Source of the DNA: Cellulomonas sp. Y8
GTDB lineage: Bacteria > Actinomycetota > Actinomycetes > Actinomycetales > Cellulomonadaceae
Direction of reading: 5' to 3'
Length of the DNA: 64,000 nt
Assembly: GCF_008033115.1 (NCBI RefSeq)
Contig: NZ_CP041203.1
Span: 3,782,001 to 3,846,000 of the forward strand
The notes under the pieces were generated by a model. That model did no database searches and was not told the DNA's origin. It saw nothing but the letters and a program-made list of their open reading frames with translations. The translations under genes were made by a program, and so were the position numbers. Of this stretch, positions 52,976 to 61,503 are shown one piece after another (position 1 is the first letter of the stretch; every line of letters starts with the position of its first letter).

Positions 52976-54529
52976 TCAGCGGTAGAAGCGCGCCGCGCGG
53001 TCGTACAGGTCCAGGACCTCGTCGCGGCGGGCCGCCGTGGGGAACCGGGCCGGCTCCGCGCGGGCGGCGGCCGCGAGGTCCGCGACCCAGCGGGCGAAGA
53101 ACGCGCGGTGCTCCGCGGCGTCCGGCCCGGGCCCCTCGACGTGCACGGGGCTCGTGTGGGCGAGCCGGATCGTCCGCGGGTCGGGCTGCCGGGCGCGCGC
53201 CGCGACCCACCCGGCGCCGCGCAGGTCGAGGACGGTGTCGAGCACCGGCCCGTCGGAGGCGGCGACGACCCGCCCGTCGACGACGAGCTCCACCCGCACG
53301 GGCCCGGGCGCCGACCCGCCGGTCGAGCCGCGCGCCGACGACCCTGCCGGTCCGCCCGGCGTCCCGCCCGCCGCCCCGCCCGGCGCCGTCCGGGCCACCG
53401 CCCGCACGCGGTGCCGCCCCGCGGGGACCGTCGCGCCCGGACCGACGCCGCCGACGCGAAGCGCGAGCAGCGGTCCGTTCGTCACCACCGACCGCCCGGC
53501 CCGCAGCCCGGCGTAGAAGCCGTCGACGGTGAGCGGCCCCGGCGCCTCGACGTAGACCCGGTCGTACCCGGGCTGTGCGGGCAGCACCCCCGACGCCGAC
53601 CCGGCCGACGCCGGCAGCCGCAGCCCCAGCCCGAGGTACCGGTACCAGAGCCCGAGCTGGTACCGGGCCGCGCCCTCCGGCCCGGGGTGCGCGGCACGGT
53701 CGCGCGGTCGGCCCCACGCCTCGTTGGCCAGCATCCCGCCGGGCACGAAGTGGTTGTTCAGCACGCCGACCGCGTCCGGGGCACCGGTCGCCACCAGCAC
53801 CGGGGCGTCCCACCAGGTCAGCTTCTCCGCGTCGACGAACGCGCCGGCGGCCCGCGCGGCGTCGATCAGGGTGCGCGCGGGCGGGGACCACCAGTCGTCG
53901 GCGCCGGTGCCGGGCAGGTCGGGCACGTCGACGCCGTGCAGCAGCACCGCGCCGCCGCCGCGCTCGTCCTCGGTCACGGGCGCGACCGCGTGCCGGTCGC
54001 CGTCGACGGTCAGCGCGGCCCGCGGCACCCCGCCGGCCCCTGTCGGCCGGCCGCCGACGGTCGCCGGCGCCTGCTCGTTCCACCGCGTGACGAACGCCCC
54101 CACGTGCAGGTCCTCCGCCCGCAGCACGGCCGCGGCGTCGGCGAGCGGCCGGTGCACGTGCAGGTCGCCCGACCACCACCCGTCGGCGGCCAGGTCGGCC
54201 CACCGCTCCGGCACGCACGCGACCCGCGCCCCGCCCGTCCTGACGTCGACGACCCGCTCGACGCGCCGGTGCTCCGGCCCGCGCTCGACGACCACGGAGC
54301 ACGTCCCGCGCGGCACGGGCACCTCGGCGGCTCCGTCGACGAGGAAGTGGGCGGTGTACCCGGGCTCGATCGCGGAGCCGTCCGTCGGGTCGAGGTCCAT
54401 CCCGAGCACGCCCGGGCGGTCGCTCGCCGTCCGGTCCCGGACGGCGTCCTCGGGCGCGTGCCACGCCCCGTCCGGCCCGTGCACGGTCACCCGCGCGGGC
54501 CTGCCGGTCTCGATGATCAGCGTCGGCAC
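52976..54529 (-). CDS. CehA/McbA-type PHP-like metallohydrolase
   Basis: 517 residues from GTG 54529; the longer frame to 54589 is less likely. An N-terminal beta domain (about 1-110) precedes the PHP-like metal site 'WWSGDLHVHRP' (Asp-x-His-x-His, about 119-130), with further candidates 'VDAEKLTWWDAPV' and 'NNHFVPGGMLANEAWG'. The C-terminal half includes a Gly/Ala/Pro-rich insertion around residues 395-425. CehA/McbA enzymes hydrolyse carbamate-type esters; the physiological substrate here is unknown. No signal peptide. Confidence 0.85.
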   Translation of the reverse strand: MPTLIIETGRPARVTVHGPDGAWHAPEDAVRDRTASDRPGVLGMDLDPTDGSAIEPGYTAHFLVDGAAEVPVPRGTCSVVVERGPEHRRVERVVDVRTGGARVACVPERWADLAADGWWSGDLHVHRPLADAAAVLRAEDLHVGAFVTRWNEQAPATVGGRPTGAGGVPRAALTVDGDRHAVAPVTEDERGGGAVLLHGVDVPDLPGTGADDWWSPPARTLIDAARAAGAFVDAEKLTWWDAPVLVATGAPDAVGVLNNHFVPGGMLANEAWGRPRDRAAHPGPEGAARYQLGLWYRYLGLGLRLPASAGSASGVLPAQPGYDRVYVEAPGPLTVDGFYAGLRAGRSVVTNGPLLALRVGGVGPGATVPAGRHRVRAVARTAPGGAAGGTPGGPAGSSARGSTGGSAPGPVRVELVVDGRVVAASDGPVLDTVLDLRGAGWVAARARQPDPRTIRLAHTSPVHVEGPGPDAAEHRAFFARWVADLAAAARAEPARFPTAARRDEVLDLYDRAARFYR

Positions 54530-54583
54530 GCGTCGACCGTAGCGAGCGCCCCGGGGCGTCCCGCAACATCGCCGTGACCAGAA

Positions 54584-54648
54584 GTTCACCGGATGATGAG
54601 CGCGTGCAGCGCTCGTTCCCAGGCCGTTCCCAGGATGCGTGCCTAGCG
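54584..54648 (+). promoter_or_regulatory. Promoter region with response-regulator-like direct repeats
   Basis: GTTCACC at 54584-54590 and two copies of CGTTCCCAGG at 54613-54622 and 54624-54633, the last pair spaced 11 bp, the helical spacing used by OmpR/PhoB-type regulators. TAGCGT at 54643-54648 is a plausible -10 for the flavin operon. No separate -35 is visible, as expected for an activator-dependent promoter. Confidence 0.5.
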
Positions 54649-54720
54649 TCGTCTGTCACACCCAATGTGATCGGATTCAACCAAGGGGTCCCGGGGGCCG
54701 GGACCAGGGGAGGACGACCC

Positions 54721-55224
54721 ATGGCGCACACCACCCGACGCCGCACGCTCGGCCTGATGTCCGGCCTGTCCGTCCTCGTGGCGCTGGCCGCCTGCAGCAA
54801 CGCGGACGCGGCCACCGAGGACGACGCGCAGTCGTCCGGCAGCACCCAGTCCGACGCCGGCTCCGGCAGCACCGCCGACGGGACGGCCGGCGCCGGCACC
54901 GACGGCACGGCCGGCTCGTCGTCCGGCGGGTTCGCCGACGGCACCTACACGGCCGAGGGCTCGTACTCGACGCCCGGCGGCGAGGAGTCGATCTCGGTCG
55001 ACCTGACCGTCGCCGACGGCGTCGTGACCGACGTGACCGTCACCCCGGAGGCGAGCGGCGGCAACGCGGCCCGGTTCCAGGACGAGTTCGCCTCGGGCAT
55101 CTCCGACGAGGTCGTGGGCCAGGAGCTCGCCGGGCTGTCGGTCGACAAGGTGTCCGGCTCGTCGCTGACCGGCGACGGGTTCAACGCGGCGCTCGACCAG
55201 ATCCGGGCCGATGCCGCGGCCTGA
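54721..55224 (+). CDS. FMN-binding (flavinylated) lipoprotein
   Basis: 167 residues from ATG 54721 behind GGGGAGG. Basic N-terminus, hydrophobic core and lipobox ALAAC (Cys about 25), then a 45-residue Ser/Gly/Asp/Thr linker and an FMN-binding domain: 'FADGTYTAEGSYSTPGGEES', 'VADGVVTDVTVTPEA', and 'DKVSGSSLTGDGF', the counterpart of the ApbE attachment motif DxxSGAT in which Thr receives FMN. ApbE is encoded next, overlapping by 14 nt, so covalent flavinylation outside the membrane is likely. Confidence 0.87.
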   Translation: MAHTTRRRTLGLMSGLSVLVALAACSNADAATEDDAQSSGSTQSDAGSGSTADGTAGAGTDGTAGSSSGGFADGTYTAEGSYSTPGGEESISVDLTVADGVVTDVTVTPEASGGNAARFQDEFASGISDEVVGQELAGLSVDKVSGSSLTGDGFNAALDQIRADAAA

Positions 55225-56113
55225 GGCCACCGCGGCCTTCGACGCCATCGGCACCCGCTGGACGATCGACAGCGCGGAGCCGCTGCCGGAGCCCGTCCTG
55301 CGCGCCGTGCGGGAGCGGATCGACCGGTTCGACCGGGACTGGTCCCGGTTCCGCGACGACTCCTGGGTGGCGGAGGTCGCCCGCGGCGGTCCCGGCGCGT
55401 ACCGGCTGCCCGACGACGCCGGGCCGCTGCTGGACGCCTACGACGCGGCGGCGCGGGCCACGGACGGCGCGGTCAGCGCGCTGGTCGGGCGCGCGCTGGA
55501 GGGGCTCGGCTACGACGCGGCGTACACGCTACGCCCGCGCCGGGACGCCGAGGGCGCCCTGCTCACGGCCCCGGCACCCGACTGGCGAGCCGCGGCCCGG
55601 CGGGACGGCGCGACGCTCACGCTGGACGAGCCCGCGCTCATCGACGTCGGCGCGGGCGGCAAGGGCTACCTGGTCGACCTGGTCTCGGGCGTGCTCGCGG
55701 CCCACGGGGTCGGGGAGCACGTGGTGGACGCGGGCGGGGACCTGCGCGTCGCCGGCCTGGGCGCCGCGACCGGAGCCCTGACCGTCGCGCTCGAGGACCC
55801 CCGGGACACCGGCCGCGCCGTCGGCGTGCTCCGGCTGTCCGAGGGCGCCCTGTGCGGGTCGGCGACCAACCGGCGCGCCTGGGGCGAGGGCCTGCACCAC
55901 GTCGTCGACGCCCGCACCGGCGCGCCGACCGCGGACGTGCTGGCCACCTGGGCGGTCGGCGGCTCGGCCCTGACCGCCGACGTCGCCGCGACCGCCCTGT
56001 TCTTCGCCGACCCGGACCTGGTCGCGTCCCGGTTCGGCGTTCGCTACGTGGTGCTGCGCGCCGACGGGAGCCTGCGCTGGTCCCTCGGCCTGGACGGGGA
56101 GGTGTTCGCGTGA
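55211..56113 (+). CDS. apbE: ApbE-type FAD:protein FMN transferase
   Basis: 300 residues from ATG 55211. ApbE motifs: N-terminal 'AFDAIGTRWTI', 'IDVGAGGKGYLVDLVSGVL', 'VVDAGGDLRVAG', 'HHVVDARTGAP' and 'ALTADVAATALFFADPD' (Mg-binding). No signal peptide or lipobox is evident at this start, so it may act in the cytosol or be exported by another route. It should attach FMN to the lipoprotein encoded upstream. Stop overlaps the oxidoreductase by 4 nt. Confidence 0.93.
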   Translation: MPRPEATAAFDAIGTRWTIDSAEPLPEPVLRAVRERIDRFDRDWSRFRDDSWVAEVARGGPGAYRLPDDAGPLLDAYDAAARATDGAVSALVGRALEGLGYDAAYTLRPRRDAEGALLTAPAPDWRAAARRDGATLTLDEPALIDVGAGGKGYLVDLVSGVLAAHGVGEHVVDAGGDLRVAGLGAATGALTVALEDPRDTGRAVGVLRLSEGALCGSATNRRAWGEGLHHVVDARTGAPTADVLATWAVGGSALTADVAATALFFADPDLVASRFGVRYVVLRADGSLRWSLGLDGEVFA

Positions 56114-57624
56114 GCGCGTTCGCGGGGCTGGACGAGCGGCTGGGCCGCGTGACGATGTACCGGCTGCTGACGCTGGGGCTGTCCGCCCTGGCGGTCGTGG
56201 CGCTGGTGCTGGCGGCGACGGACCGGATCTTCCTCGACCCCGGGGCGATGGTGGTGAGCGCGGCGGTGGCCGTGGCCGCGTCGGTCGCGAGCGCGTGGGG
56301 CGCCGCGTTGGCGTTCCGCACGCGCCCGCACACCGAGTCGGCGATCATCACCGGCCTGATCCTGTTCTTCCTGTTCTGGCCGACCCTCGACGCCCGGTAC
56401 CTCGGCACGCTGGCCCTGGCCGCCCTGCTGGCGAACGCGTCCAAGTACGTCCTGGCCTGGCGCGGCCGGCACCTGCTCAACCCCGCGGCCGTCGGCGCGC
56501 TGCTGGTCGGCCTCACGGGCTGGGACGCGACGACGTGGTGGGTCGCGGACCGCTGGCTGCTCGTGCCGGTGGCGCTGCTGACCCTCGTGGTCGTGGTCCG
56601 GACCCGGCGGTACGCGCTCGTCGGTACGTTCGTCGCCGTGGCGGTGCTGGCCGTCGCGGTGCGGCTGGTCGCCGAGGGCTCCGCCCCCGGGTCCGCGGTG
56701 TCGACCGCCCTGGTGTCGTACCCGATCCTGTTCCTCGGCGGCGTCATGCTGACCGAGCCGCTGACCCTGCCGCCGCGCCGGTGGCAGCAGCTGGTCGAGG
56801 CGGTCGTCGTCGGCGCGCTGATGGCTGTGTCGTACCACGTCGGCCCGCTGTACAGCACGCCCGAGGCGGCGCTGGTCGTGGGCAACCTCATCGGGTTCGC
56901 CTGGGGGCAGCGCGGGGCCGTGCGACTCACGCTGACCCGGTCGACCCGGCTCACCCCGCGCACCGTCGAGCTCGCGTTCCGCGCCGACCGCCCCGTGCGG
57001 TTCCGGCCCGGCCAGTACGTCGAGCTGACCGTCCCGCACGCCCGGCCGGACAGCCGCGGCACCCGGCGGGTGTTCAGCGTGTCCTCCGCGCCGTCCGCGG
57101 ACGAGCTGACCGTGGCGCTGACCGTCCCGGAGAAGGCGAGCACGTTCAAGCGGGCGCTCGGCGCCCTGCCGGTCGGGTCCCGGGTCCGGGCGACCGGCCT
57201 GGGCGGCGACTTCGTCCTGCCCGACGACGCGGCGCGGCCCCTGCTGCTCGTGGCGGGCGGCATCGGGATCACGCCGTTCGCGTCCCAGCTCGCGGCGCTG
57301 GCGGCCGCGGGGGAGCGGCGCGACGTGGTGCTGGTGCACGGGGTCACCGACCACGCGGACCTGGCCTACGCCGACGCGGCCCGGGCCGCTGGCGCGCGGG
57401 TGCTGGTGCTGTCCCCGACGCCGGACCTCGACAGCCTGCCGGCCGGGGCGGTGCACCTCGGCGAGGCCCGGCTGAGCGCCGAGCTGCTGACCGAGGCGGT
57501 GCCGGACCTGGACCAGCGGGACGCGTACGTCTCGGGGCCGCCGGCGATGGTCGACGGCACCCGGGCGCTGCTGCGGCGCGCCGGGGCGCGGCGGGTGCGG
57601 ACGGACGCGTTCAGCGGGTACTGA
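56110..57624 (+). CDS. Membrane RnfD/NqrB-like domain fused to ferredoxin-NADP reductase domain
   Basis: 504 residues from GTG 56110. Residues about 15-280 are an eight-helix NqrB/RnfD-type membrane domain ('LLNPAAVGALLVGLTGWDA'). Residues about 285-504 are a cytosolic FNR domain: flavin motif RRVFS after 'FRPGQYVELTVP', NAD(P)-binding 'LLLVAGGIGITPFASQL', and 'YVSGPPAMVDGTRALLRRAG'. Electrons from NAD(P)H could cross the membrane to the flavinylated lipoprotein. The final acceptor is unknown. Confidence 0.93.
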   Translation: MSAFAGLDERLGRVTMYRLLTLGLSALAVVALVLAATDRIFLDPGAMVVSAAVAVAASVASAWGAALAFRTRPHTESAIITGLILFFLFWPTLDARYLGTLALAALLANASKYVLAWRGRHLLNPAAVGALLVGLTGWDATTWWVADRWLLVPVALLTLVVVVRTRRYALVGTFVAVAVLAVAVRLVAEGSAPGSAVSTALVSYPILFLGGVMLTEPLTLPPRRWQQLVEAVVVGALMAVSYHVGPLYSTPEAALVVGNLIGFAWGQRGAVRLTLTRSTRLTPRTVELAFRADRPVRFRPGQYVELTVPHARPDSRGTRRVFSVSSAPSADELTVALTVPEKASTFKRALGALPVGSRVRATGLGGDFVLPDDAARPLLLVAGGIGITPFASQLAALAAAGERRDVVLVHGVTDHADLAYADAARAAGARVLVLSPTPDLDSLPAGAVHLGEARLSAELLTEAVPDLDQRDAYVSGPPAMVDGTRALLRRAGARRVRTDAFSGY

Positions 57625-57657
57625 GCTGCGTGAGGCGCGAGACGACAGGTCGGCAAG

Positions 57658-58329
57658 TCACGAGTGCTCGGCGCGCCGGATGAGTCCGTGAACCGTGACC
57701 AGGCCGGTGAGCGCTTCGACTGCGTTCGCGAGCTGCTCGGTCACGTACTTCACCTCGAGCGTGATCTCGGGCTGCCCATCGGGGCGGGTGTTCTCCCCGA
57801 ACGCGGAGAGGAACTCGTCAGGAACCCGCTGGTACATCGACCGCGCGGCGCGCAGCGCGGAGCGGGTCCACCGGCATCGAACACCCTCCACACCCGTTGT
57901 CGCGCGCAGTGCCGCGACGGGCGGGGTCTCATCGAACACGCACACCACGATGCGGCGCGTCGGCGTGCACTCGACGCGCCACGTCGCCAAGTGGCCGGAC
58001 GCCGCGAGGTGATCCACCGCGGTACGGACCCGATCCGGCACGCCGGGCGTCGTCGTCCCGATCGGTGTGGGATCAGGCGCAGCGGGCGAGTCGGACGCCG
58101 TGACCTCGCGGACCGCAATCCGATGCCCATCCCACAGGCCACGGACGTCGACCAGCTCCCCTTGTAGCCGTTCAGGCGTCGGCGGGGCGGTGCGAACCGC
58201 CCAGGGCAGGTCGAGGGTCGGGACGGGCTCCTACTGGGCGCCCTCTCGCCGCAGCACGAGCCCGTGTCCGTCTGGAGTGGTCAGCGGCCATCCCGAGGTG
58301 GTGACGAGGGTCCCGGGGATGACGTACAC
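57658..58329 (-). pseudogene. Hypothetical gene interrupted by an in-frame TAG codon
   Basis: A GTG at 58329 with GAGGAG five bases upstream starts a frame (VYVIPGTLVTTSGWPLTTPD) that hits TAG at 58231-58233 (codon 33) and then continues open in the same frame to 57658, 223 codons in all. The downstream part alone (127 residues from GTG 58041) lacks a ribosome site. The continuing reading is protein-like ('LPWAVRTAPPTPERLQGELV', 'YVTEQLANAVEALTG'), so the TAG looks recent, or is a sequencing error or readthrough site. No known domain is recognised. Confidence 0.6.
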
Positions 58330-58348
58330 AGCTGCTCCTCGCTCCGGA

Positions 58349-58635
58349 TCAGTAGTTCGTGCCGACCATGACCAGCCAGTAGTACGAGACCGGGCACGTG
58401 AGCGTGGCCCGACGCTCGCACTCCCAGCGGGTGATGTCCGGCCGCACGCTCTTCAGGTAGCTCTTGCGGCTCTCGCAGTTCGCAGCCGACGTGATCGTGA
58501 AGCTGTCCTATGGGGTCCAGGTCACCACCTGCGGCGGGACGTGCGCCGGCCATGACGAGGAGCAGGGCGAGCGCGAAGCCCGCCATGGCGATCTTGCTGC
58601 GCCGGCTCGAACGGATCAGAGATCGCGGATCTCAT
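58349..58635 (-). pseudogene. Frameshifted small secreted Cys-containing protein gene
   Basis: A ribosome site GAGGGGG precedes ATG 58635. A good signal peptide is readable from the region of 58586 (RSKIAMAGFALALLLVMAGA), but the plausible mature part (SFTITSAANCESRKSYLKSV ... TRWECERRATLTC ... YYWLVMVGTNY, with three Cys) is in another frame. One extra base in the GG at 58507-58508 would join them; a second shift near the start is needed if ATG 58635 is used. It ends 20 nt before the next broken gene, with which it forms an operon. Confidence 0.5.
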
Positions 58636-58983
58636 CTGTGTTGCCCCCTCAGCCCGAGGCGTGTGCGGACCTCATGCCCACGATCAACGCCCCCGACGGT
58701 CCCGGCTGCCGTCTCGTGTCCGAGGCTCTCGAACCCGCATGTGTGGGCCTCCTCTGGTGACGTCTGCTCGAGCCCGCGCTCTGCCCTCGGACGCATCATG
58801 CCCCTCCACCCGCGCGGTCGGCGCAGGCCGCTCACGACCCGGGCTGACGCCTCGCGCTTCGGACAGAAGTCCCCTTGTGGTCGCGAGATAGGTCACACGC
58901 GTTTCACCCGTAGATTGCTCCCGCGAGGAGCAGGCTGCATTCGGGCCTCACGAACGTCGCGAGGTCGAGAAGGGGGCTTTCCC
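58636..58983. other. Divergent region between broken operon and halocin-like gene
   Basis: About 350 bp, less GC-rich than the surroundings, with no convincing gene. TAGATT at 58911-58916 may be the -10 of the rightward gene; no clear -35 or operator was seen. Confidence 0.45.
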
Positions 58984-59943
58984 ATGACTCACGAAGGCCG
59001 GCGACGCCCACGCGCCGCTGCCGCACTTCTGCTGGCGACCTCGGCCTGTCTCCTCATCGGTGTCGCGGTCCCGGCGCTCAGGGCGTACCTCATCATCGCG
59101 GCGATTCTTTTCGCGGCCGGCGCTGTCGTGTCGGCGTGGCGCCATCGCAGCACTGATGTGCGCAAGTCTGGCGCGGCGCGTGTGACGGTGACCGCGCTCG
59201 CGCTCGCGCTGACTGCGACCGCGCTGGGGTCAGCGCACTGGACGAACAGCTCGACCACGTTCGAGGCTGCGGCGACCGGCGTCGCGGCGCCGACGAGGGC
59301 CCTCCAGACCGTGAGTGCCGCGGTCCCGGAGACGCAGGTGCTGGACGTCGACGAGCTGACCACCGACAGCCGGCTGCGTCCGGTCGTGCAGAAGGCGGCT
59401 GACGTGCAGCCCGTGAGCGACAGGGCGAGCGACAGCCGGATCGAGCTCGCCCAGGGGCTCGGGTACGAGCCTCAGAGCGGTCTGACCCTGGACTGGGCGA
59501 ACGCCGTCGCGCAGGACCTCGACGGCATCGAGGCCGTCACGGTGCCCCTCAGCGGCACAGACCTGCCGATGACGACGAAGGTCGCGTTCATGGCGACCGA
59601 GCAGGGCATGGGGATCGTCGAGATGGCCTCGTCGATGATCGACCCCGAGTCCGCCGGGATGAAGATCTGGCAGGACGGGACGCTCGTCAAGGACGTCGTC
59701 GTCACCACCTCGGACGAGGCGGAGTCCGATGGCACGTTCCACACGGTCGGATGGAGCATCAACAAGTTCAAGAAGTGCCTGAGCGACGCCGGGCTCGTCG
59801 GCGTGACGATCGGCCTGATCGCCGCGGCGTGCGGCGTCGTCTGCGCCGCCACCGCCGGAGCCGGGTGCCTCATCTGCGCCGCGGGCATCCTGGGCGGGAA
59901 CGTCGGCATGGTGGGGACCTGCGCCGTCAAGGCCCGCACCTGA
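58984..59943 (+). CDS. Halocin C8-like bacteriocin precursor-type membrane protein
   Basis: 319 residues from ATG 58984 (GAAGGGGG nine bases upstream). Two or three membrane helices lie in the first 95 residues (LLLATSACLLIGVAVPAL; LIIAAILFAAGAVVSAW; VTALALALTATALGSA), then a soluble domain of about 170 residues. The last 55 residues are Gly/Ala-rich and hydrophobic with five Cys: KKCL, AACGVVCAATAGAGCLICAA, GTCAV. This Cys spacing recalls the C-terminal peptide of halocin C8-type precursors, whose N-terminal part gives self-immunity. Not linked to a known exporter or protease here. Function inferred from pattern only. Confidence 0.72.
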   Translation: MTHEGRRRPRAAAALLLATSACLLIGVAVPALRAYLIIAAILFAAGAVVSAWRHRSTDVRKSGAARVTVTALALALTATALGSAHWTNSSTTFEAAATGVAAPTRALQTVSAAVPETQVLDVDELTTDSRLRPVVQKAADVQPVSDRASDSRIELAQGLGYEPQSGLTLDWANAVAQDLDGIEAVTVPLSGTDLPMTTKVAFMATEQGMGIVEMASSMIDPESAGMKIWQDGTLVKDVVVTTSDEAESDGTFHTVGWSINKFKKCLSDAGLVGVTIGLIAAACGVVCAATAGAGCLICAAGILGGNVGMVGTCAVKART

Positions 59944-59962
59944 CCGAGCGTTCCGCGAGCGT

Positions 59963-59997
59963 CGAGTGCCCCGTCCCTCCCCGGAACGGGGCACTCG
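59963..59997. terminator. Terminator after halocin-like gene
   Basis: Perfect 12-bp stem CGAGTGCCCCGT/ACGGGGCACTCG (59963-59974, 59986-59997) with an 11-nt loop, 20 nt after the stop codon and before the convergent RidA gene. Confidence 0.8.
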
Positions 59998-60096
59998 TGC
60001 GTCCGGGCGCAAGTCGGCGATCTGGCTCAGTGGGCTCGCTCGCGCGCGGAGGGGCGAGGCCGGGCCCGCGCCGGCGGTGCGGCGGGTCGCGCCCGC

Positions 60097-60453
60097 TCAG
60101 CCCGCCCGGTGCGCCACCGCGTCGAGCTGGAACCGCAGCCGCTCGTGCGCGAATGCCGTCTGGATCGACTTCCGCGCCGGGTAGCCCGCCACGAGCCGCT
60201 CGCGGAACACCGCCTCCATCGCCGGGATCTCCCAGATGTCCGCGAACAGCGCGTCGACCTGCACCACGTCGGCGAGCGACAGGCCGAGCGTGGCCAGCCG
60301 GGCCTCCAGGGTGTCGAGGGCGCCGTGCACCTGCTCGGTCGTCGTGCCGGTCGTGCTGCCGACGCAGGAGGAGACGAACACGAGGCCGCCGGCCTCGACC
60401 ATCCCGGCGTGCGCCCAGCCCTCGTGGATCTCGTGCCGGGTGATCGCGTCCAT
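60097..60453 (-). CDS. RidA/YjgF family protein
   Basis: 118 residues from ATG 60453; upstream in-frame codons add only a proline-rich stretch. The RidA fold is visible: 'VEAGGLVFVSSCVGS', 'HGALDTLEARLATLGLSLAD', 'VVQVDALFADIWEIPAMEAV', 'YPARKSIQTAFAHERLRFQL'. Family members deaminate reactive enamine/imine intermediates; the canonical catalytic Arg context (PARxT...) is altered to PARKSI, so this may belong to a non-RidA subgroup. Confidence 0.85.
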   Translation of the reverse strand: MDAITRHEIHEGWAHAGMVEAGGLVFVSSCVGSTTGTTTEQVHGALDTLEARLATLGLSLADVVQVDALFADIWEIPAMEAVFRERLVAGYPARKSIQTAFAHERLRFQLDAVAHRAG

Positions 60454-60612
60454 GGGAGTCGACGCTACGCACGGGCCCGGGGGACGGCGCGGGCCGAACG
60501 GCCCGGACCGCCCGCTCATCCGCGCGGGGTGACGCGCCCGCGCGCACCGCGCGGAGCCTGGGACCCGGCGTCGGTGCCGGCGCCGCCGGCAACCTCAGGG
60601 GGAGGGCCCGAC

Positions 60613-61503
60613 ATGTCGCCGAGCCAGGAAGGACCGGAGGGCGAGTTCCGCTCCTCCGACGACGTGCGCACCGCGTTCATCTCCGGCAACAACTTCCGCG
60701 CCCAGGTCGTCCGCTACGTCGACATCGACGGGGACGCGATCTTCGAGGGCGACATCGTGCTCGGCCCGGTCGACCAGGTGGAGCGCGAGTCCGAGCAGCT
60801 CAAGGCGGAGCTGCGCGGCGAGCTCGAGTCCGGCGTGATCATCACCGGCGACCAGTTCCGGTGGCCGGGGTGCCTGGTCCCGTACGACATCGACCCCACG
60901 CTGACCGACCAGGCGCGGGTCACCGAGGCGATCGCGCACTGGCAGCAGAACACCAACTTCAGGTTCGTGGAGCGCACCGCGGCGAACGCGGCGTCCCACC
61001 CGAACTGGGTCACGTTCCGGCCGGGCAGCGGGTGCTCGTCGTCGGTCGGGATGCGCGGGGGCCAGCAGTTCATCAACCTCGCGGGCGGGTGCGACCGGGG
61101 GCGGACGATCCACGAGATCGGGCACGCCGTCGGGCTGTGGCACGAGCAGTCCCGGGCCGACCGGGACGCCTTCGTGACGATCAACTGGGCCAACATCCAG
61201 GCGGGTTTCGAGCACAACTTCAACCAGCACATCACCGACGGCGACGACGTCGGCGCCTACGACTACGGCTCGATCATGCACTACCCGCGGGACGCGTTCG
61301 GCGTCGGGGGCGCGGAGACGATCACCCCCGTCGACCCCGCCGCGCAGATCGGCCAGCGGGTGGCCCTGAGCGCGGGCGACATCGCCGCGGCGAACGTGCT
61401 CTGCCCCGGGAAGTCGCCGGCCGAGACGCTCAAGGAGCTCGGCCCGGAGACGCTGAAGGAGCGGCTGCCGGAGACGCTCAAGGAGCTGCAGCCGGAGACC
61501 TGA
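60613..61503 (+). CDS. Astacin-family (M12A) metalloprotease, C-terminal tail cut by frameshift
   Basis: 296 residues from ATG 60613. The astacin zinc signature HEIGHAVGLWHEQSR starts at residue 167 and the Met-turn SIMHYPRD is at about 220. An N-terminal domain of about 85 residues with no signal peptide precedes the protease. The end consists of 8-residue repeats (ETLKELGP, ETLKERLP, ETLKELQP), and reading stops at TGA 61501-61503 because one base is missing at 61499-61500. The protein should continue in the next frame to 61898. Confidence 0.88.
   Translation: MSPSQEGPEGEFRSSDDVRTAFISGNNFRAQVVRYVDIDGDAIFEGDIVLGPVDQVERESEQLKAELRGELESGVIITGDQFRWPGCLVPYDIDPTLTDQARVTEAIAHWQQNTNFRFVERTAANAASHPNWVTFRPGSGCSSSVGMRGGQQFINLAGGCDRGRTIHEIGHAVGLWHEQSRADRDAFVTINWANIQAGFEHNFNQHITDGDDVGAYDYGSIMHYPRDAFGVGGAETITPVDPAAQIGQRVALSAGDIAAANVLCPGKSPAETLKELGPETLKERLPETLKELQPET

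Noticed and set aside
52366..53532. Plus-strand frame overlapping the DUF3145 gene and the metallohydrolase
   Set aside because: Arg/Pro-rich low-complexity translation crossing a palindromic terminator; no domain.
57658..58329. Genetic recoding of TAG as an amino acid
   Set aside because: A TAG in one gene, next to a frameshifted neighbour, is better explained by decay or sequencing error; TAG is used as a normal stop in intact genes here, such as the ATP-grasp gene.
58281..58586. 101-codon minus-strand frame starting MAGFALALLLVMAG
   Set aside because: Only its signal-peptide-like start is convincing. The rest runs antigenically out of frame with the Cys-containing continuation, so it is treated as a frameshifted gene.
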